A DNA stretch of 43,866 nucleotides from Dichomitus squalens LYAD-421 SS1 (lineage: Eukaryota > Basidiomycota > Agaricomycetes > Polyporales > Polyporaceae), in the NCBI RefSeq assembly GCF_000275845.1, contig NW_006766883.1:3021033-3064898 (forward strand), read 5' to 3'. Below are positions 11,165-22,846 of this stretch, piece by piece (within the stretch, counting starts at the first letter, position 1; each line of letters begins with the position of its first letter). The notes beneath the pieces were generated by a model. That model ran no database searches and was not told the DNA's origin. It saw only the letters and a list, made by a program, of their open reading frames with translations. The position numbers and the translations under genes were made by a program.

Positions 11165-11954
11165 AGGACGCACGTCTGTGGTCTCGTAGAGACAGACCAG
11201 GTTCCTCTTGGCAGCGAGACATCCGGCCGCGATTCCTCCCACAGGCGGTGCGCTTCCTCAAGCGGGCCATGGAAGATATTGGCCGAGGAGGGGATAGGAC
11301 GCCGGACATACCACGGGCATGTGTCGCTCGTAGCTTTTCGCCACACATTGTATTGTTACTACCGCCTACCACGCGCGACGCCTATAGCTCGCCAACTCTG
11401 TACTCCGGATGCATGCTCATGACATAGGTTTGCTTCAGACGCTCTGAACCTGCGTTCCGACTGCCCCGGTTGAACGCGTGGCCGACGCGCGCGCGAGTCG
11501 CATTCGGCGTGCTCTGCTCGCTCGGACGCCGAGACATCGGGGCCAGTCGTGCCATCTCTAGAGCAGCTCAATATTAGCCAGAACATCGGCTTACGGCCAG
11601 CGTGCGCAGTCAGTGCGTAAATATAGCCCAAAGGCGGAGGAGAGAGCACGGCGTGGGAGGACGGTTTGCCCACGTTAATGACTTCAGTTTCATCCTGCTG
11701 TGGAAATTCTAGGAGATTCGTTCCGCGGTAGGGGACGGCGAGGCTCAGGTGATGAAGATGTCGATGACGATGTAGTAAACCTGCTGCGTCTGTGAGATGC
11801 CGGGAAATGGAAGGAGAATAGCGGATAAGGGGTTATGTGGATAATATAAGTGAAACGGCAGCACAGGAGTGCTTGACGACGTCAAGGCTGGGAGAGGCTA
11901 TACGTGCAGGCGGCTGAGGCGTCGCTGCCGTCCCTCCTTTGACCACGACCCGCC
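11165..11954. other. NOP10 3' flank and chitin synthase leader
   Basis: A plus-strand frame stays open just after the NOP10 stop (11161-11427), and minus-strand frames overlap it; none is recognisable. The right end should be promoter and 5' leader of the chitin synthase, whose start is at 11955. Confidence 0.45.
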
Positions 11955-14900
11955 ATGGACCACCGCGGCCAGCGTCCCCCACGCTCAGCCCGACCACCGG
12001 GTCAACAGCCACCTCAGCATCAGCCTCCGCCCCAGTCCCAGTCCCCGCCTGCATACCCCGCCGTGTATCCGGCTGTCTACCCTTCACAGGCATACTCCGA
12101 TCAGTCAGCCGCCGCCTACCGCCCCCCGCCCCAACCCCAGGCAAGCTACTCGGCGTCCTCGAGAGGGATCTCCTTCCAGCACACCGAGGGCGGTGACCGT
12201 CGCGACCCTCTCGACCAGAATCGCCAGCGGCACTATTCGGCATACCAGCCCACCTCCCCCACCCCGATGGACGTCGAGGGCGGTTTCTCGGACGGCAGGG
12301 TAGGCAGGAAGAAGTCCCTCGTCCGCCCCGACAGGGAGAAGATCGACCCAGGCCACCGCCAGTGGCACTACCGCAACCACGCCGCCCAGCTCGTCGACGA
12401 GGGCGGCGACGCCATTCCCTCCGGTGCGTAGCTGCTCTTCACATCCCCCTCTTTTTCTTCTCCATACCCACACCTTTGTCCATGTTCCGTGCACTAGCGA
12501 CGGGCAACGCTCCCCAGCGAGGCCAACTGCGCCGTGGGAAGTCGCTGCTCGGGCGAGAAGAAGACCAGCACGAATCAGGACTCGCCCTCTTCAAGCGCGG
12601 CACCCTACGACGGAAGAAGTCCGCGGGGGGTACAGCCAAACCCTCCGATGCGCCCAAGTCTGGCAGCTGGCTCGACAACATCGGCCCAGGGCCCAAGGAT
12701 GCCTGGTACATCTACTGTTATTTGTCGACGTGTTTCGTCCCCACGTTCCTTTTGCATTCTTGCGGTGAGTGCTTTGATTTTCGCGTGCCTTGGGAAAAGT
12801 GGCGTGTGCGAGCCGACTTCGAGTTAGGCATCCGCACCCCCGAAGCACAACGAGCATGGCGCGAGAAGATGGGTCTCCTCTACATTATCTTGAGCCTCAT
12901 GGCTGTCGTCGGTTTCATCACATTCGGGTTCACCGAGGTTGTATGCGGTCAGCAGCCCAATCGCTTCCAGTCCGATCATATCGATACCGCCTCCGTCATC
13001 ATCCATGGCTTCGACTACGACTTCAGCAAATTCAGCCACCCTCAGGTCGGGGATTTCAACGGCAAGGTGAACCCGCTTTTCGAAGGGAACTGGGGTGCTG
13101 CCGGTGCAGACATCTCCTTCCTCTTCCAAAACACGAACGGAAACTGCCGTCAGTTCATCACGAAATCAGGCAACTCGACCATCACTGGCAGCAATGGAAA
13201 TCTTGACTGGTACTTCCCGTGCAACATCTACAACCAGTTCGGCACATCCGGCGTCAATCTCACCAATTATGACAAGGACACGACCTGCCATACTTCTTCT
13301 ACTGCGCGCAACCAGCTCGCAGCTATGAAACCGCAGGGTCAAGTATACTATACTTGGGATCAGATCCACAACTCTTCGCGTAATTTGGCGGTCTTCGAAT
13401 CGTGCGTGGATACTGACCTTTGACAATTCCACTGGTAGTTGACGCCAATGCCTCTAGATCGGTTATCGATTTGGGCCTTCTAAATTGGTTGAGTAAGGCG
13501 GAGGTTAACTACCCCGACCTATTCGATGAGATGAAGCAACCAAATGGCACTTTCAACGGCAAGGACCTGAGCATGTACTTCCTCCGCACGAACCAGCGCA
13601 CGCTCGGAAAATGCTTGGAAGAGATCGCCATCGTCGGATTTGTGGACACAAACAGCATTGGGTGTGTTGCCTCTCAGGTTGTGCTCTATGTCTCCCTTGT
13701 CTTCATTGTCGGTGTCGTTGGCATCCGTTTCGTCATGGCCGTCCTCTTCTCCTGGTTCTTCTCCTGGAAGCTCGGCAACTTCAAGCGCGAGACGTACGAG
13801 GAGCGTATGCGTCGTGCGGCCGAGATTGAGAGCTGGGCGGACGACATCTACCGCCCGGCTCCCAGCCAGTATCGCCCGAGCGTGCAGAAGAACGGCCTCA
13901 CCAAGGAGCACAAGCGTAGGACCTTCCTTCCCAGTACCTCTCGTTTCACACCTTCGGAGGGCGTCCTCAAGGGAGTCGGCGGTCGTCCGTCAACCGCCTA
14001 CGGTATGCTGGAACCTATGCCCTACAAGCGTAGCACCACGATGAGCGTCTATGGCGCGCCAAGCTCCAAGGGCGCGAAGCCTTCGCCTCCAGATACCCCA
14101 TATCGCCAATCCCGCAGCTCGACCTCGCTCGTCACGGATTCACAGCGCTTCGCTGACAATCCGTGCCCGTTCCCTCTGCACAATGTCGTCCCTCAGCCAT
14201 CGTCAGACTTCCAGCCTTTCGGGTACCCGCTCGCCCACACCATCTGTCTCGTCACGGCTTACTCCGAGTCTGTCGAGGGTCTCCGCACGACTTTGGACTC
14301 TCTGGCCACCACCGACTACCCGAACAGTCACAAGCTGCTTTTGGTCATCGCCGACGGTATGGTCAAGGGAGCCGGCAACACGATGACTACGCCTGAAATC
14401 TGTTTGACCATGATGAAGGAGTTCGTCATCCCTCCCAACGAGGTCGAGCCGCACTCATACGTTGCCATCGCGGACGGCCACAAGCGCCACAACATGGCCA
14501 AGGTGTACGCCGGCTTCTACGACTACGACGACGCGACGGTGGAGCGGTCGAAGCAGCAGCGCGTTCCCATCGTTCTCGTCGCCAAGGTCGGCAACCCGCT
14601 CGAGGTGAACGACGCGAAGCCGGGCAACCGTGGGAAGCGCGACTCGCAGATTGTCCTTATGGGGTTCCTCCAGAAGGTCATGTTCGACGAGCGGATGACG
14701 ACGTTCGAGTACGAGTTCTTCAACAGCGTGTGGCGCGTGACGGGCGTGAGCCCGGACCGGTACGAGCTCGTGCTGTGCGTCGACGCGGACACGAAGGTCT
14801 TCCCGGACTCGCTGAGCCGGATGGTCAGTTGCATGGTGAACGATTACGAGATCATGGGCCTCTGTGGTGAGACGAAGATCGCGAACAAGGCCGAGACTTG

Positions 14901-16539
14901 GGTAACGATGATTCAAGGTTTGTTTCCCGCGCTCATCACCGCGCATATAGCCACTGACGTGGTTCACAGTATTCGAGTACTACATCTCTCACCACCTGAA
15001 CAAGGCGTTCGAGTCCATGTTTGGTGGTGTCACCTGTTTGCCTGGGTGTTTCAGCATGTACCGTATCAAGGCTCCCAAGGGCGACGGTGGGTACTGGGTC
15101 CCTGTTCTCGCGAACCCGGATGTCGTGGAGCACTACTCGGAAAACGTGGTCGACACGCTGCACAAGAAGAACCTGCTGCTCCTGGGTGAGGATCGGTACC
15201 TGACAACGCTCATGCTCAAGACGTTCCCGAAGCGCAAGAACGTCTTCTGCCCGCAGGCCGTCTGCAAGACTGTCGTCCCGGACACATTCGGCGTGCTGCT
15301 CTCGCAGCGCAGGCGTTGGATCAACTCGACCATCCACAATCTCGCCGAGCTCCTTCTCGTGAGGGATCTCTGTGGTACATTCTGCTTCTCGATGCAGTTC
15401 GTGGTCGGGATGGAGCTTGCGGGCACGCTCGTCCTCCCCGCCGCCATCTCGTTCACGGTCTACCTCATCGTTTCGTCGATCATCCCGGGCGGGCCCAACA
15501 CGACCATCCCGCTCATCCTGCTCGCTATCGTCCTCGGTCTACCTGGATTGCTCATCGTCATCACGTCGCGCAAGGTCGCCTATGTCGGGTGGATGCTCGT
15601 CTACCTGCTCTCGCTCCCGATCTGGAACGGTATCCTGCCGTCGTACGCGTTCTGGCACTTTGACGACTTCTCGTGGGGTCAGACGCGTCAGGTCGCCGGG
15701 GACAAGGCTGGTGGGAACCATGGAGACAAGGAGGGCGAGTTCGACTCGTCGCATATCGTTATGAAGCGGTGGGCCGAGTTCGAGCGGGAGAGGCGCTGGA
15801 AGAGCGGGACGCAATCGAGGGACTCGACTGCCTATGACCGGTCTGCGTCACCCAAGAGGTAGGTTGCTTCAGTCAATTCTGTTGGGGTCGGACTAATTCA
15901 AGCGATAGGCCCGATGTGAACAGGTACTCGCTGGTGTCTGACTATCAACCCCCACAATTGCCACCCCAGCCTTTCGATCAGAGCACATACGAATCCTCGT
16001 ACTCCAGCGGCGGCGCTCCTCCTCCCCCTCCTCGATCCAGACACGACAGCACCGGTCAAGTCCTCACGCTTCCTACGCCCCTGTCCGTTAGCCGGACAAT
16101 GCCTGCTTCTGCGACGCCATCGGCCTCGACAGTCGCACTCTCGCGCTCGAGCGAAGAGGGCTACAACTCCGACATCGGATCGCAGCAGCGCCTCGTCAGC
16201 CCCCAGGAGTCATCCCAGGAGGACGAGCGGTACCAGACCCCGAACAACTTCGAGGCTCGGGTCTCGCGCTCCGGCGGCGTCCTCCGGCAAGGCACCATGT
16301 CGGCGCAGTACCCGGGCGAGACGCAGAACGCGTATCAGTACTCGCCCCAGACCGCTGGCTTCGACGAACCATCCGTACCGTTCATTGCGGAGCCCGAGGA
16401 CATGTCGCCGACCCCTGCCCAGCTTCGCGCGCGTGGGATCAGCCTGTCCGATCACGGGCCGGTTCCAGGGCCGGGTGGCGTAAGGCGGGTGTCGAGGCAG
16501 CAGAATAGGCGGCCGTCGTCGCAGGCACCGCAGCAACAA

Positions 16540-16574
<35 letters not shown>

Positions 16575-16653
16575 CCAGAACAGGTACTCGCGCACGTTCA
16601 ACCTCCCGCCGGGTGCAGCACCACCGCAGTCAGGTCAGGGATATGGATACTAG
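11955..16653 (+). CDS. Chitin synthase, class IV (Chs3-like), six exons
   Basis: Exons 11955-12423, 12498-12764, 12828-13401, 13458-14917, 14970-15858, 15909-16653; phases agree; 1467 aa. This membrane glycosyltransferase (GT2) makes chitin from UDP-GlcNAc. The N-terminus is a Pro/Gln/Tyr-rich cytosolic region, followed by two membrane segments (about 235-280), an extracytoplasmic Cys- and Asn-x-Ser/Thr-containing region, another membrane segment and the catalytic domain. Catalytic signatures are VDADTK near 877, [10 protein letters not shown] near 996 and [13 protein letters not shown] near 1035, then a hydrophobic block and SWGQTR. The layout (two N-terminal membrane spans, [22 protein letters not shown]) matches the S. 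cerevisiae Chs3/class IV group; there is no myosin head. Exon 6 adds a serine/proline-rich tail ending in a polyglutamine tract, which looks lineage-specific. The 63-nt intron 2 keeps the frame if retained. It converges on the Ran1-like kinase. Confidence 0.95.
16531..16572 (+). repeat. CAG/CAA trinucleotide repeat (polyglutamine)
   Basis: Fourteen consecutive CAG or CAA codons in the last exon of the chitin synthase encode a glutamine run near residue 1430. The ten pure CAG units at the 3' side are the part most likely to vary in length. Confidence 0.9.
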
Positions 16654-17675
16654 ATCGGATGTGAGAACCGAGACGTTTCCGCAATGTGTGAAACCGGACT
16701 GTTTGAAGACCGTTTTGTAGTATGACTCTGTCACGACCTTGCCCTTGATGTACACGGACCTCGATCAGGCATGCGCTAGTAAATACTACTTAGTTACATT
16801 CCTTCTCCCCTTACCTCTTCCGCTTTAATCATCTTGATTCTCCGTCTCCGTCTCACATGTCACTTCGGGCACGCGCATGGACATCCCGATCCTACCTACC
16901 TATCCCTCATGACCCCTTGGCCTAGCTAGTTATCACTCACCTACCCACCTACCTACTTACCCTTGCAAGTAGATTCACGACACCAACCTCCAGCTTCTAA
17001 CATTACTTGCCTCCTTACTTCGCGCCGCATGATGTATCCAATCCGCCCAATTTCACTGTTCATGTTTACGTTCACGTAGCACGTCCGTATGCGCCTAGTT
17101 GGTTCGCCAGCAATCAAATCGGATAACTCTCCCATACTGACGCATCGGCTGCGTGCGCGTGTTAATATGACTTGAGGTTAACAAGTAGCCACCTGCAGAT
17201 GCTGTGCGTGATATGTTCATACATGTCGGCGCCCATCCTCTGGGCCCAAAGATACCAGTGGTGGCGGAATAGCTGATCATGACGCGAATGCAACTAGATA
17301 GTTGAAGCAGCAGTGAGAGCGGTGAGGAGATATCGTCATCCGTCCTCACCAAGTCACGAAAAAGCTGGGACTGGTAGCTATCCCAGTCCAAGTTTACCGG
17401 TGTAATGCGATCATGGAACGATGTCCTCTGGGCGATCACACATCTCGAGATGAGAGAAAAATGTGTTATGCATGATGATCAAATACAATGCACTCGAAAG
17501 TGTCCAATGTCCAAATCGAACCCCGAAACTCTAGTCTACTGTGCCATATAAGAGATGCCTGCATCGCAGATATAGCTGTTGGTACAAGGAGGCACGAACA
17601 GTGTCCGTCCAAGCGAAAGAAATAAACCGGAACCAGTGTAGTGGTAGGATGTGATGAGACCGAGGGAGGAGTGGT
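16654..17675. other. Convergent 3' intergenic region
   Basis: The chitin synthase ends on the left and the Ran1-like kinase on the right, both pointing inward. The stretch 16795-17000 is pyrimidine-rich with repeated TACCTACC-like units (ctacctaccta around 16890-16962), plausible as 3' untranslated or terminator sequence. A 114-aa minus-strand frame (17439-17095) has no recognisable domain. Confidence 0.45.
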
Positions 17676-19430
17676 TTAGAACGAGCACCGCTCATGGTAG
17701 CGGTACTGAGTCATCAACATCCTAGCCACGGAGCCGTTCTGCCAGCCATGGTCGCCACGGACTTCCTTTTCGCACGCATCCACCATCATCCGTTCCCACT
17801 CGTTGATAGCCTTAGAAATAGAAATGGTAGCGGTGGTGGTGCCCTCCGGGGTAATCACCTTCTCCGGACTCGACACCCCAGACGACGCACGCGAACTCGA
17901 ACATGAGCTGGAAACAGAGAAGCCCAACTGGGCCATGGAAACGTCGACGGCAGAGCCGGCTGAGCAATCCCGCGCCACCCGGACACCAGGCTCCGACGCA
18001 GCACACGGAATATCAATCTCGGATGCCTCAGTAGTCGACTCGAGCCCACGCCCGGAGGCCGCGAGCCCGCTGGTAGGGTGCTCATGCTCGCGAACAACGT
18101 ACCCGCGCTGGGACATCGGGCGGAAGAAAGTGTCAAGCGACAGGATCGCTGCCCGGAGTGCGCGGAGGCTAATCCGCTTAGTGGGGTCGAGATGGAACAT
18201 CGACTGGATGATGGCGTGCGCCTCCTTAGAAAACGGGAGCGCTTTGTATAGGAAGTCCGGGTCCATGAGGAACTGACGGAAACAAGCATCCTGGATCGTC
18301 GCCTTCGACCACGGCTGCGAGCCCGTGATCATGTTGACAAGGACGACGCCCAGTGACCAGATGTCGCTGAGGTACGTGTTGTATGGCTGCTTCGCAGTCA
18401 TATCACCGATACACTCTGCACATGGTGCGTGAGCAGCTGAAGACGCAGAGTCAGAGTCGGAGCGGAGCAACTCACCAGGACTCATGTAAATCGACGTCCC
18501 TCGACCGAAGTCGGTGGACATCTTCTCGTTCGTAGCAAGTCCAAAGTCCGCAAGGTATAGNNNNNNNNNNNNNNNNNNNNNNNNNNNNNNNNNNNNNNNN
18601 NNNNNNNNNNNNNNNNNNNNNNNNNNNNNNNNNNNNNNNNNNNNNNNNNNNNNNNNNNNNNNNNNNNNNNNNNNNNNNNNNNNNNNNNNNNNNNNNNNNN
18701 NNNNNNNNNNNNNNNNNNNNNNNNNNNNNNNNNNNNNNNNNNNNNNNNNNNNNNNNNNNNNNNNNNNNNNNNNNNNNNNNNNNNNNNNNNNNNNNNNNNN
18801 NNNNNNNNNNNNNNNNNNNNNNNNNNNNNNNNNNNNNNNNNNNNNNNNNNNNNNNNNNNNNNNNNNNNNNNNNNNNNNNNNNNNNNNNNNNNNNNNNNNN
18901 NNNNNNNNNNNNNNNNNNNNNNNNNNNNNNNNNNNNNNNNNNNNNNNNNNNNNNNNNNNNNNNNNNNNNNNNNNNNNNNNNNNNNNNNNNNNNNNNNNNN
19001 NNNNNNNNNNNNNNNNATCGTGGATCGCCTGAACGGCGTCCACGAGCGAGTGCACGGCCTTCCGGAGAAGCTTGTCGTTGCCCGCATAGGATCCCTTCTC
19101 CGTGGCATGCTCGAACAGATCGCCGCCTCGGCAGAACTCGAGGACGATGTAGCAGTAGTCGGCGTCGAAGACGAGGTCGGTAAACCCGACCACGCCCTTG
19201 GTGTCGCCGACGATGTGATGCAACTCGATCTCTCGTTTAATGACTTTACGATCGGCGTCGCTCCGGCCAGCTAGGTTCATGACCTTCACCGCGACAAAGA
19301 TGCCGTCCGTGAGGTCGATCGCCTTGTAGACGACGCCATACGAGCCGGACCCGAGCTTTTGGATGAGCTCGTAACGGTCGTCGACGACGGTACCGGCGAG
19401 GTTGGGGATGGAGGCCGCAGCAGAGACCAT
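17676..19430 (-). CDS. Ran1/Ksp1-like Ser/Thr protein kinase (contains assembly gap)
   Basis: Visible exons: 19430-19017 (N-terminal), 18560-18476 and 18415-17676; bases 18561-19016 are N. The N-terminal part has DDRYELIQKLGSGSYGVVYK (glycine loop), VAVKVM (ATP lysine), an alpha-C region and VLEFCRGGDLFEH (hinge). After the gap come LYLADFGLA (DFG), GTSIYMSP|ECIGDM (SPE across an intron) and YLSDIWSLGVVLVNMITG. The HRD catalytic loop should lie in the gap. DIWSLGVVLVN and WSKA.. DACF.. FL.DPDFL match the Ran1/Ksp1/Sks1 group, nutrient and meiosis kinases in yeasts. A serine-rich tail of about 150 residues follows. The start at 19430 was chosen over an in-frame Met about 400 bp upstream because the kinase domain begins 18 residues later and the upstream part is unlike protein. 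Reading frame across the N run cannot be judged. Confidence 0.85.
   Translation of the reverse strand: MVSAAASIPNLAGTVVDDRYELIQKLGSGSYGVVYKAIDLTDGIFVAVKVMNLAGRSDADRKVIKREIELHHIVGDTKGVVGFTDLVFDADYCYIVLEFCRGGDLFEHATEKGSYAGNDKLLRKAVHSLVDAVQAIHDXXXXXXXXXXXXXXXXXXXXXXXXXXXXXXXXXXXXXXXXXXXXXXXXXXXXXXXXXXXXXXXXXXXXXXXXXXXXXXXXXXXXXXXXXXXXXXXXXXXXXXXXXXXXXXXXXXXXXXXXXXXXXXXXXXXXXXXXXXXXXXXXXXXXXXXXLYLADFGLATNEKMSTDFGRGTSIYMSPGELLRSDSDSASSAAHAPCAECIGDMTAKQPYNTYLSDIWSLGVVLVNMITGSQPWSKATIQDACFRQFLMDPDFLYKALPFSKEAHAIIQSMFHLDPTKRISLRALRAAILSLDTFFRPMSQRGYVVREHEHPTSGLAASGRGLESTTEASEIDIPCAASEPGVRVARDCSAGSAVDVSMAQLGFSVSSSCSSSRASSGVSSPEKVITPEGTTTATISISKAINEWERMMVDACEKEVRGDHGWQNGSVARMLMTQYRYHERCSF
18561..19016. 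other. Assembly gap (456 N)
   Basis: A run of N inside the Ran1-like kinase gene. It replaces the stretch between AVHSLVDAVQAIHD and LYLADFGLA, where only about 30 codons would be expected, so the gap probably also covers one or more introns or is wrongly sized. Confidence 1.
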
Positions 19431-21423
19431 GGTGGGTAAAGGGGATGTGGTGTGGTGATGGTGGTTATAGGAATGGCTGTGCTGCGGGGGAAGTACGTTC
19501 ACCAGGAACGATGGGGAGGGATGGAGGACTTGAGCTCGAAAACGTCCTCCTTTTATACATTTCCCGAACCCCGGGTGCCTCACAAGGAATGTTGGACTTT
19601 GAAAAAATTGGCTCGAAGCCACGGATACAGAGTATGCCAACCGCAGGCAGAGCCAGAGAGCCGAGGGCACTACTGGCCTTCTGGGCGCAAGCGAAACGAG
19701 CCAGGTAACGCTTCCGATGTAGCACCCTTGTACCGCAGGCTGTATCACAACTGTGACCACTGCGACGAGTCTACGACGGCGGAGTATAGCAGGCTGTTGC
19801 ACGATGTTGGTCTCGGAAGTCACAAACATCGGTTATTGTGAACGCGACCCGCTCTCGTCGCCAGTATGATGAATGAGAATGTCTCGACCCATTGGGCCCA
19901 TTCTCTGAATAGTGTTGTTGACACGGCCAATCTGGCATGCTGCTCTATGAGGGCACAGGACAGATTGTGATGTCCTAATAGCGAGACCAAGAGATCTCCT
20001 CCCTGCTCGAACGAGGGAGTCCGGGACTTTTTGTGAGCGCTTTAGCCTGGACATCCCACTACCATACGGTAGAACATACGGACGCGATGAAACTCACGAA
20101 AGTCCAACGTCCGCTCCAGACACAGACGAAACAATCCAGTCAGGTAATGGTGGCATCCAGCGAAGCAGCCGGCTTCGAAACGGATGGTGCTTCAGCCAGC
20201 ACTGGACGGCCCAGCAGCGACCCGTCAGACACTCTCATACTGGCCCGACAACCCGTCAGAGGCGGGCAGAAATTAGAATGGTCTGCGCACGAGATATGTA
20301 TCAGATGGGACGTACGGGTGTCATATTGATTTCTGGAACACAGTCACGAGCACTCAGTTCTTGGACAGCGTCAGGCCGGCTAACGACAGATTGGATGGGT
20401 TTTGAATCCAGCGGGATAGGCCTAGGGCGGCTACCACCGCAGAGCCTAGCTACGCAAAGCTAAACTCGCCTAAGAAGTATCATACAGAACAGGGGCCATA
20501 GAAAAGCTGAGGAGGGGGGGCGCCCCGACATAGTGGAGAGTTTGGCTTGCGGGGTGGACGCAGAAGGTCGACATACAAGCGCCCATTCGGCACGCGCGTC
20601 ACGCGTTACAACTACGCGTAAGTAAGGATGTGCGTCCTTCAAGTTGAAGGCACCTTCCCGTCGACGTCCATCAAGCTGGGCCCACCACGTCCGTTGACTG
20701 GCCCGCCCAAGAGAACGAGTCTGTAGTACTAGTGCGGTCCGGAGCAGGGACTGTCGCGGTCGTTATCAGACTTTTTTTGCAACCGGTTCAGAACTAGACC
20801 AAATCTCGGTGATCTCTGAACCAGTTGCTTCCCATTGCCATTGGAACTGACCTGGGAGCCTTGCAAATTGAGTTACCCTACCGATTTAGAACGGCCTGCG
20901 AAAACAGTCTATTGACTTCAAGACAACGCACTATTTCCCGCAAGTGATGAGAAGCGCAGGAGAAGCTGCCGTGCTGACAATGGTCCTCTTCCCGGATGCA
21001 CACACGTAGCAGATTACCTCACGCATAAAGCACGCGGTTGGAAAGCAATTAATGCTCTGCCATGATCTGGATACAGGTCGCTTTTCGGCGCTTGCTGGTG
21101 TGATTCCCGATTTGTGTCCAAATTCATCGATGCATGTTCCTACGTCTGCAACCCCACAGTTTATTGTTGTGTCCAACTGTACGCTATACTACACCGATGA
21201 CGAGTCCTCGCCGCCTTGAACGTGCAAGTTCACGGAAGTAATTGATTGCAGTGCTCGAGCTACGAGCCTGAGCGCACTAATATTATTGCGAACAGTAATC
21301 CGAGAATTAAATGGGAGCTAGCGATACAAGAAGACACCAGACTATATCGTGGCAGATTCGTGAAGGGGGATTTCGGCATACAACAAGATAATGAGAAGGC
21401 TACCACGACGAGGCATGAAATCC
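19431..21423. other. 2-kb region without a recognised gene
   Basis: The left part is the upstream region of the Ran1-like kinase. The rest shows only short open frames on both strands with no recognisable motif. The right end should hold the 3' untranslated region of the minus-strand MARVEL gene. Confidence 0.45.
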
Positions 21424-22206
21424 TTAGCCAACGAGAGGACCCTTAGCGCCGTCTCCGCGGCGAGAAGCAGTGATGGCCCGGAGGAAGACGACCACGAGGG
21501 CGAACGTGGAGATCACCCTGGTCAGTTGTTCAGCGTTGCTCCCGGCTCGAGAATCGTACGACTTTAACTTACCAAATGATCCACGCGAATGCTTCGAGTG
21601 CATTGAGCTGGCCACAGTAGACGAAGTGATGACTGTATACAAGTTCAGTATGCATAGCCAGAGCGCACGCGCTAAGACGCACCTGCAATCCAGTCTGCCT
21701 CCTAGTGCCGCAGTGAGCGCAGCGGCTCCGGACAGCCAGAACACCCACGTAACAAAGAGGCTGCAAAGGACATCAGCACTTATGATTCTGTAGTCATTGG
21801 GGGGGGGGGACTCACAAGATAAGATGGCTGAGGACGCTTGTGGCAATACCGAAGCCGGGCGCGCGAAGGAAGAGGGCGAGGTAGACGATGGAGAAGACGA
21901 GCGTCCAGACAGAGGCGAAGACCAAGAACGCGACGTCATTGCGCACGGATGTGGAGAGGAAGTCATGGCGCGAGTTATATCTGTGCGTAAGCCAGCCCGA
22001 GATCGCTAGCTGTAGGATCGCGTTGAATCAGAATCTCATCTTATGAAGTTGAGCAGATGATATTCACCTCGATAATGCTGAAGAAGATGAAGGTCCCGAA
22101 GAGGACTGTGCGGAGACGATCGTCAGCGCAAGGGAGATAAAACTCATGTAGTTACTTTATACACACCAGGGTGTCCGCGGCGAATGTGGGTATCCCAGTC
22201 TGGCAT
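21424..22206 (-). CDS. MARVEL-domain membrane protein, six exons
   Basis: Exons: 22206-22167, 22105-22068, 22009-21816, 21760-21683, 21632-21573, 21517-21424; all phases agree; 167 aa. Four hydrophobic segments (about 14-33, 51-73, 81-110 and 131-153) with short loops make a four-helix MARVEL-type topology, a family found in membrane-apposition and vesicle or eisosome-related proteins. Segments such as DVAFLVFASVWTLVFSIVYL, VTWVFWLSGAAALTAALGG and GQLNALEAFAWIIW are typical of fungal members. The C-terminus SRRGDGAKGP is cytosolic and basic. The first two exons are only 40 and 38 nt. Intron 3 carries an 11-base G run on the plus strand (C run in the transcript) a few bases past the donor, which may hinder sequencing or splicing. 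The specific role is unknown. Confidence 0.88.
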
Positions 22207-22846
22207 GGTGATAGATGATGGTAGGTCGTGAAGGTCGTGAACGCAGCGAGGCCGAGGGGCGGACTGGAGCAGGGGAGAGATATGGATGATCACAAGAGCG
22301 ACAAAGAACGCGGCGGGGCTTGGATTACTTATGTATCTGGAGCTGCGGCGGGGGTGAGGCAAGCACGGAACGCGGCTGGGTCGCGAGCATGAGCCGCGTG
22401 ACGTCATCCTCCCGTCCGTCAGCCTCCGCGCGCTTAAGTTTCCTGCCTCCGTCCCAACATGTCCATCCCCCCGGTCGACGCGCGATTCATCCTCCGTCTT
22501 TTGCCTCCGCTCCCGTGTACGTGCGATTACCACGAACAGTGTCCTGCAGCCAGCAGTAGTGTTCGCGTCTAACCGTCGTTCCACGCCCGTCTCCTAGCCC
22601 ATATTCTACGTACGCACGGAGTATCAGTATACCGGCAAGCTTGGACGAGAGAATCTGACTCAGACATGCAAGTATACACACATGACTTGTGCTGAAAGTC
22701 TACAGCACTTAGGTTACATGTGTCAGATGTAGATCTCGCTTGCGCTCCTCGTCATAGCGTCACCACACGACAAATACTGCTCCCGTCCCCGCCCCTCCGA
22801 ATCCCTTCTTCTCCTTCGGTCTTCGGCCTCGTCGAGTCCGAACGAG
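22207..22846. other. MARVEL upstream region
   Basis: This holds the promoter and leader of the minus-strand MARVEL gene and the 3' flank of the interrupted dienelactone-hydrolase copy. No gene was recognised. Confidence 0.45.
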
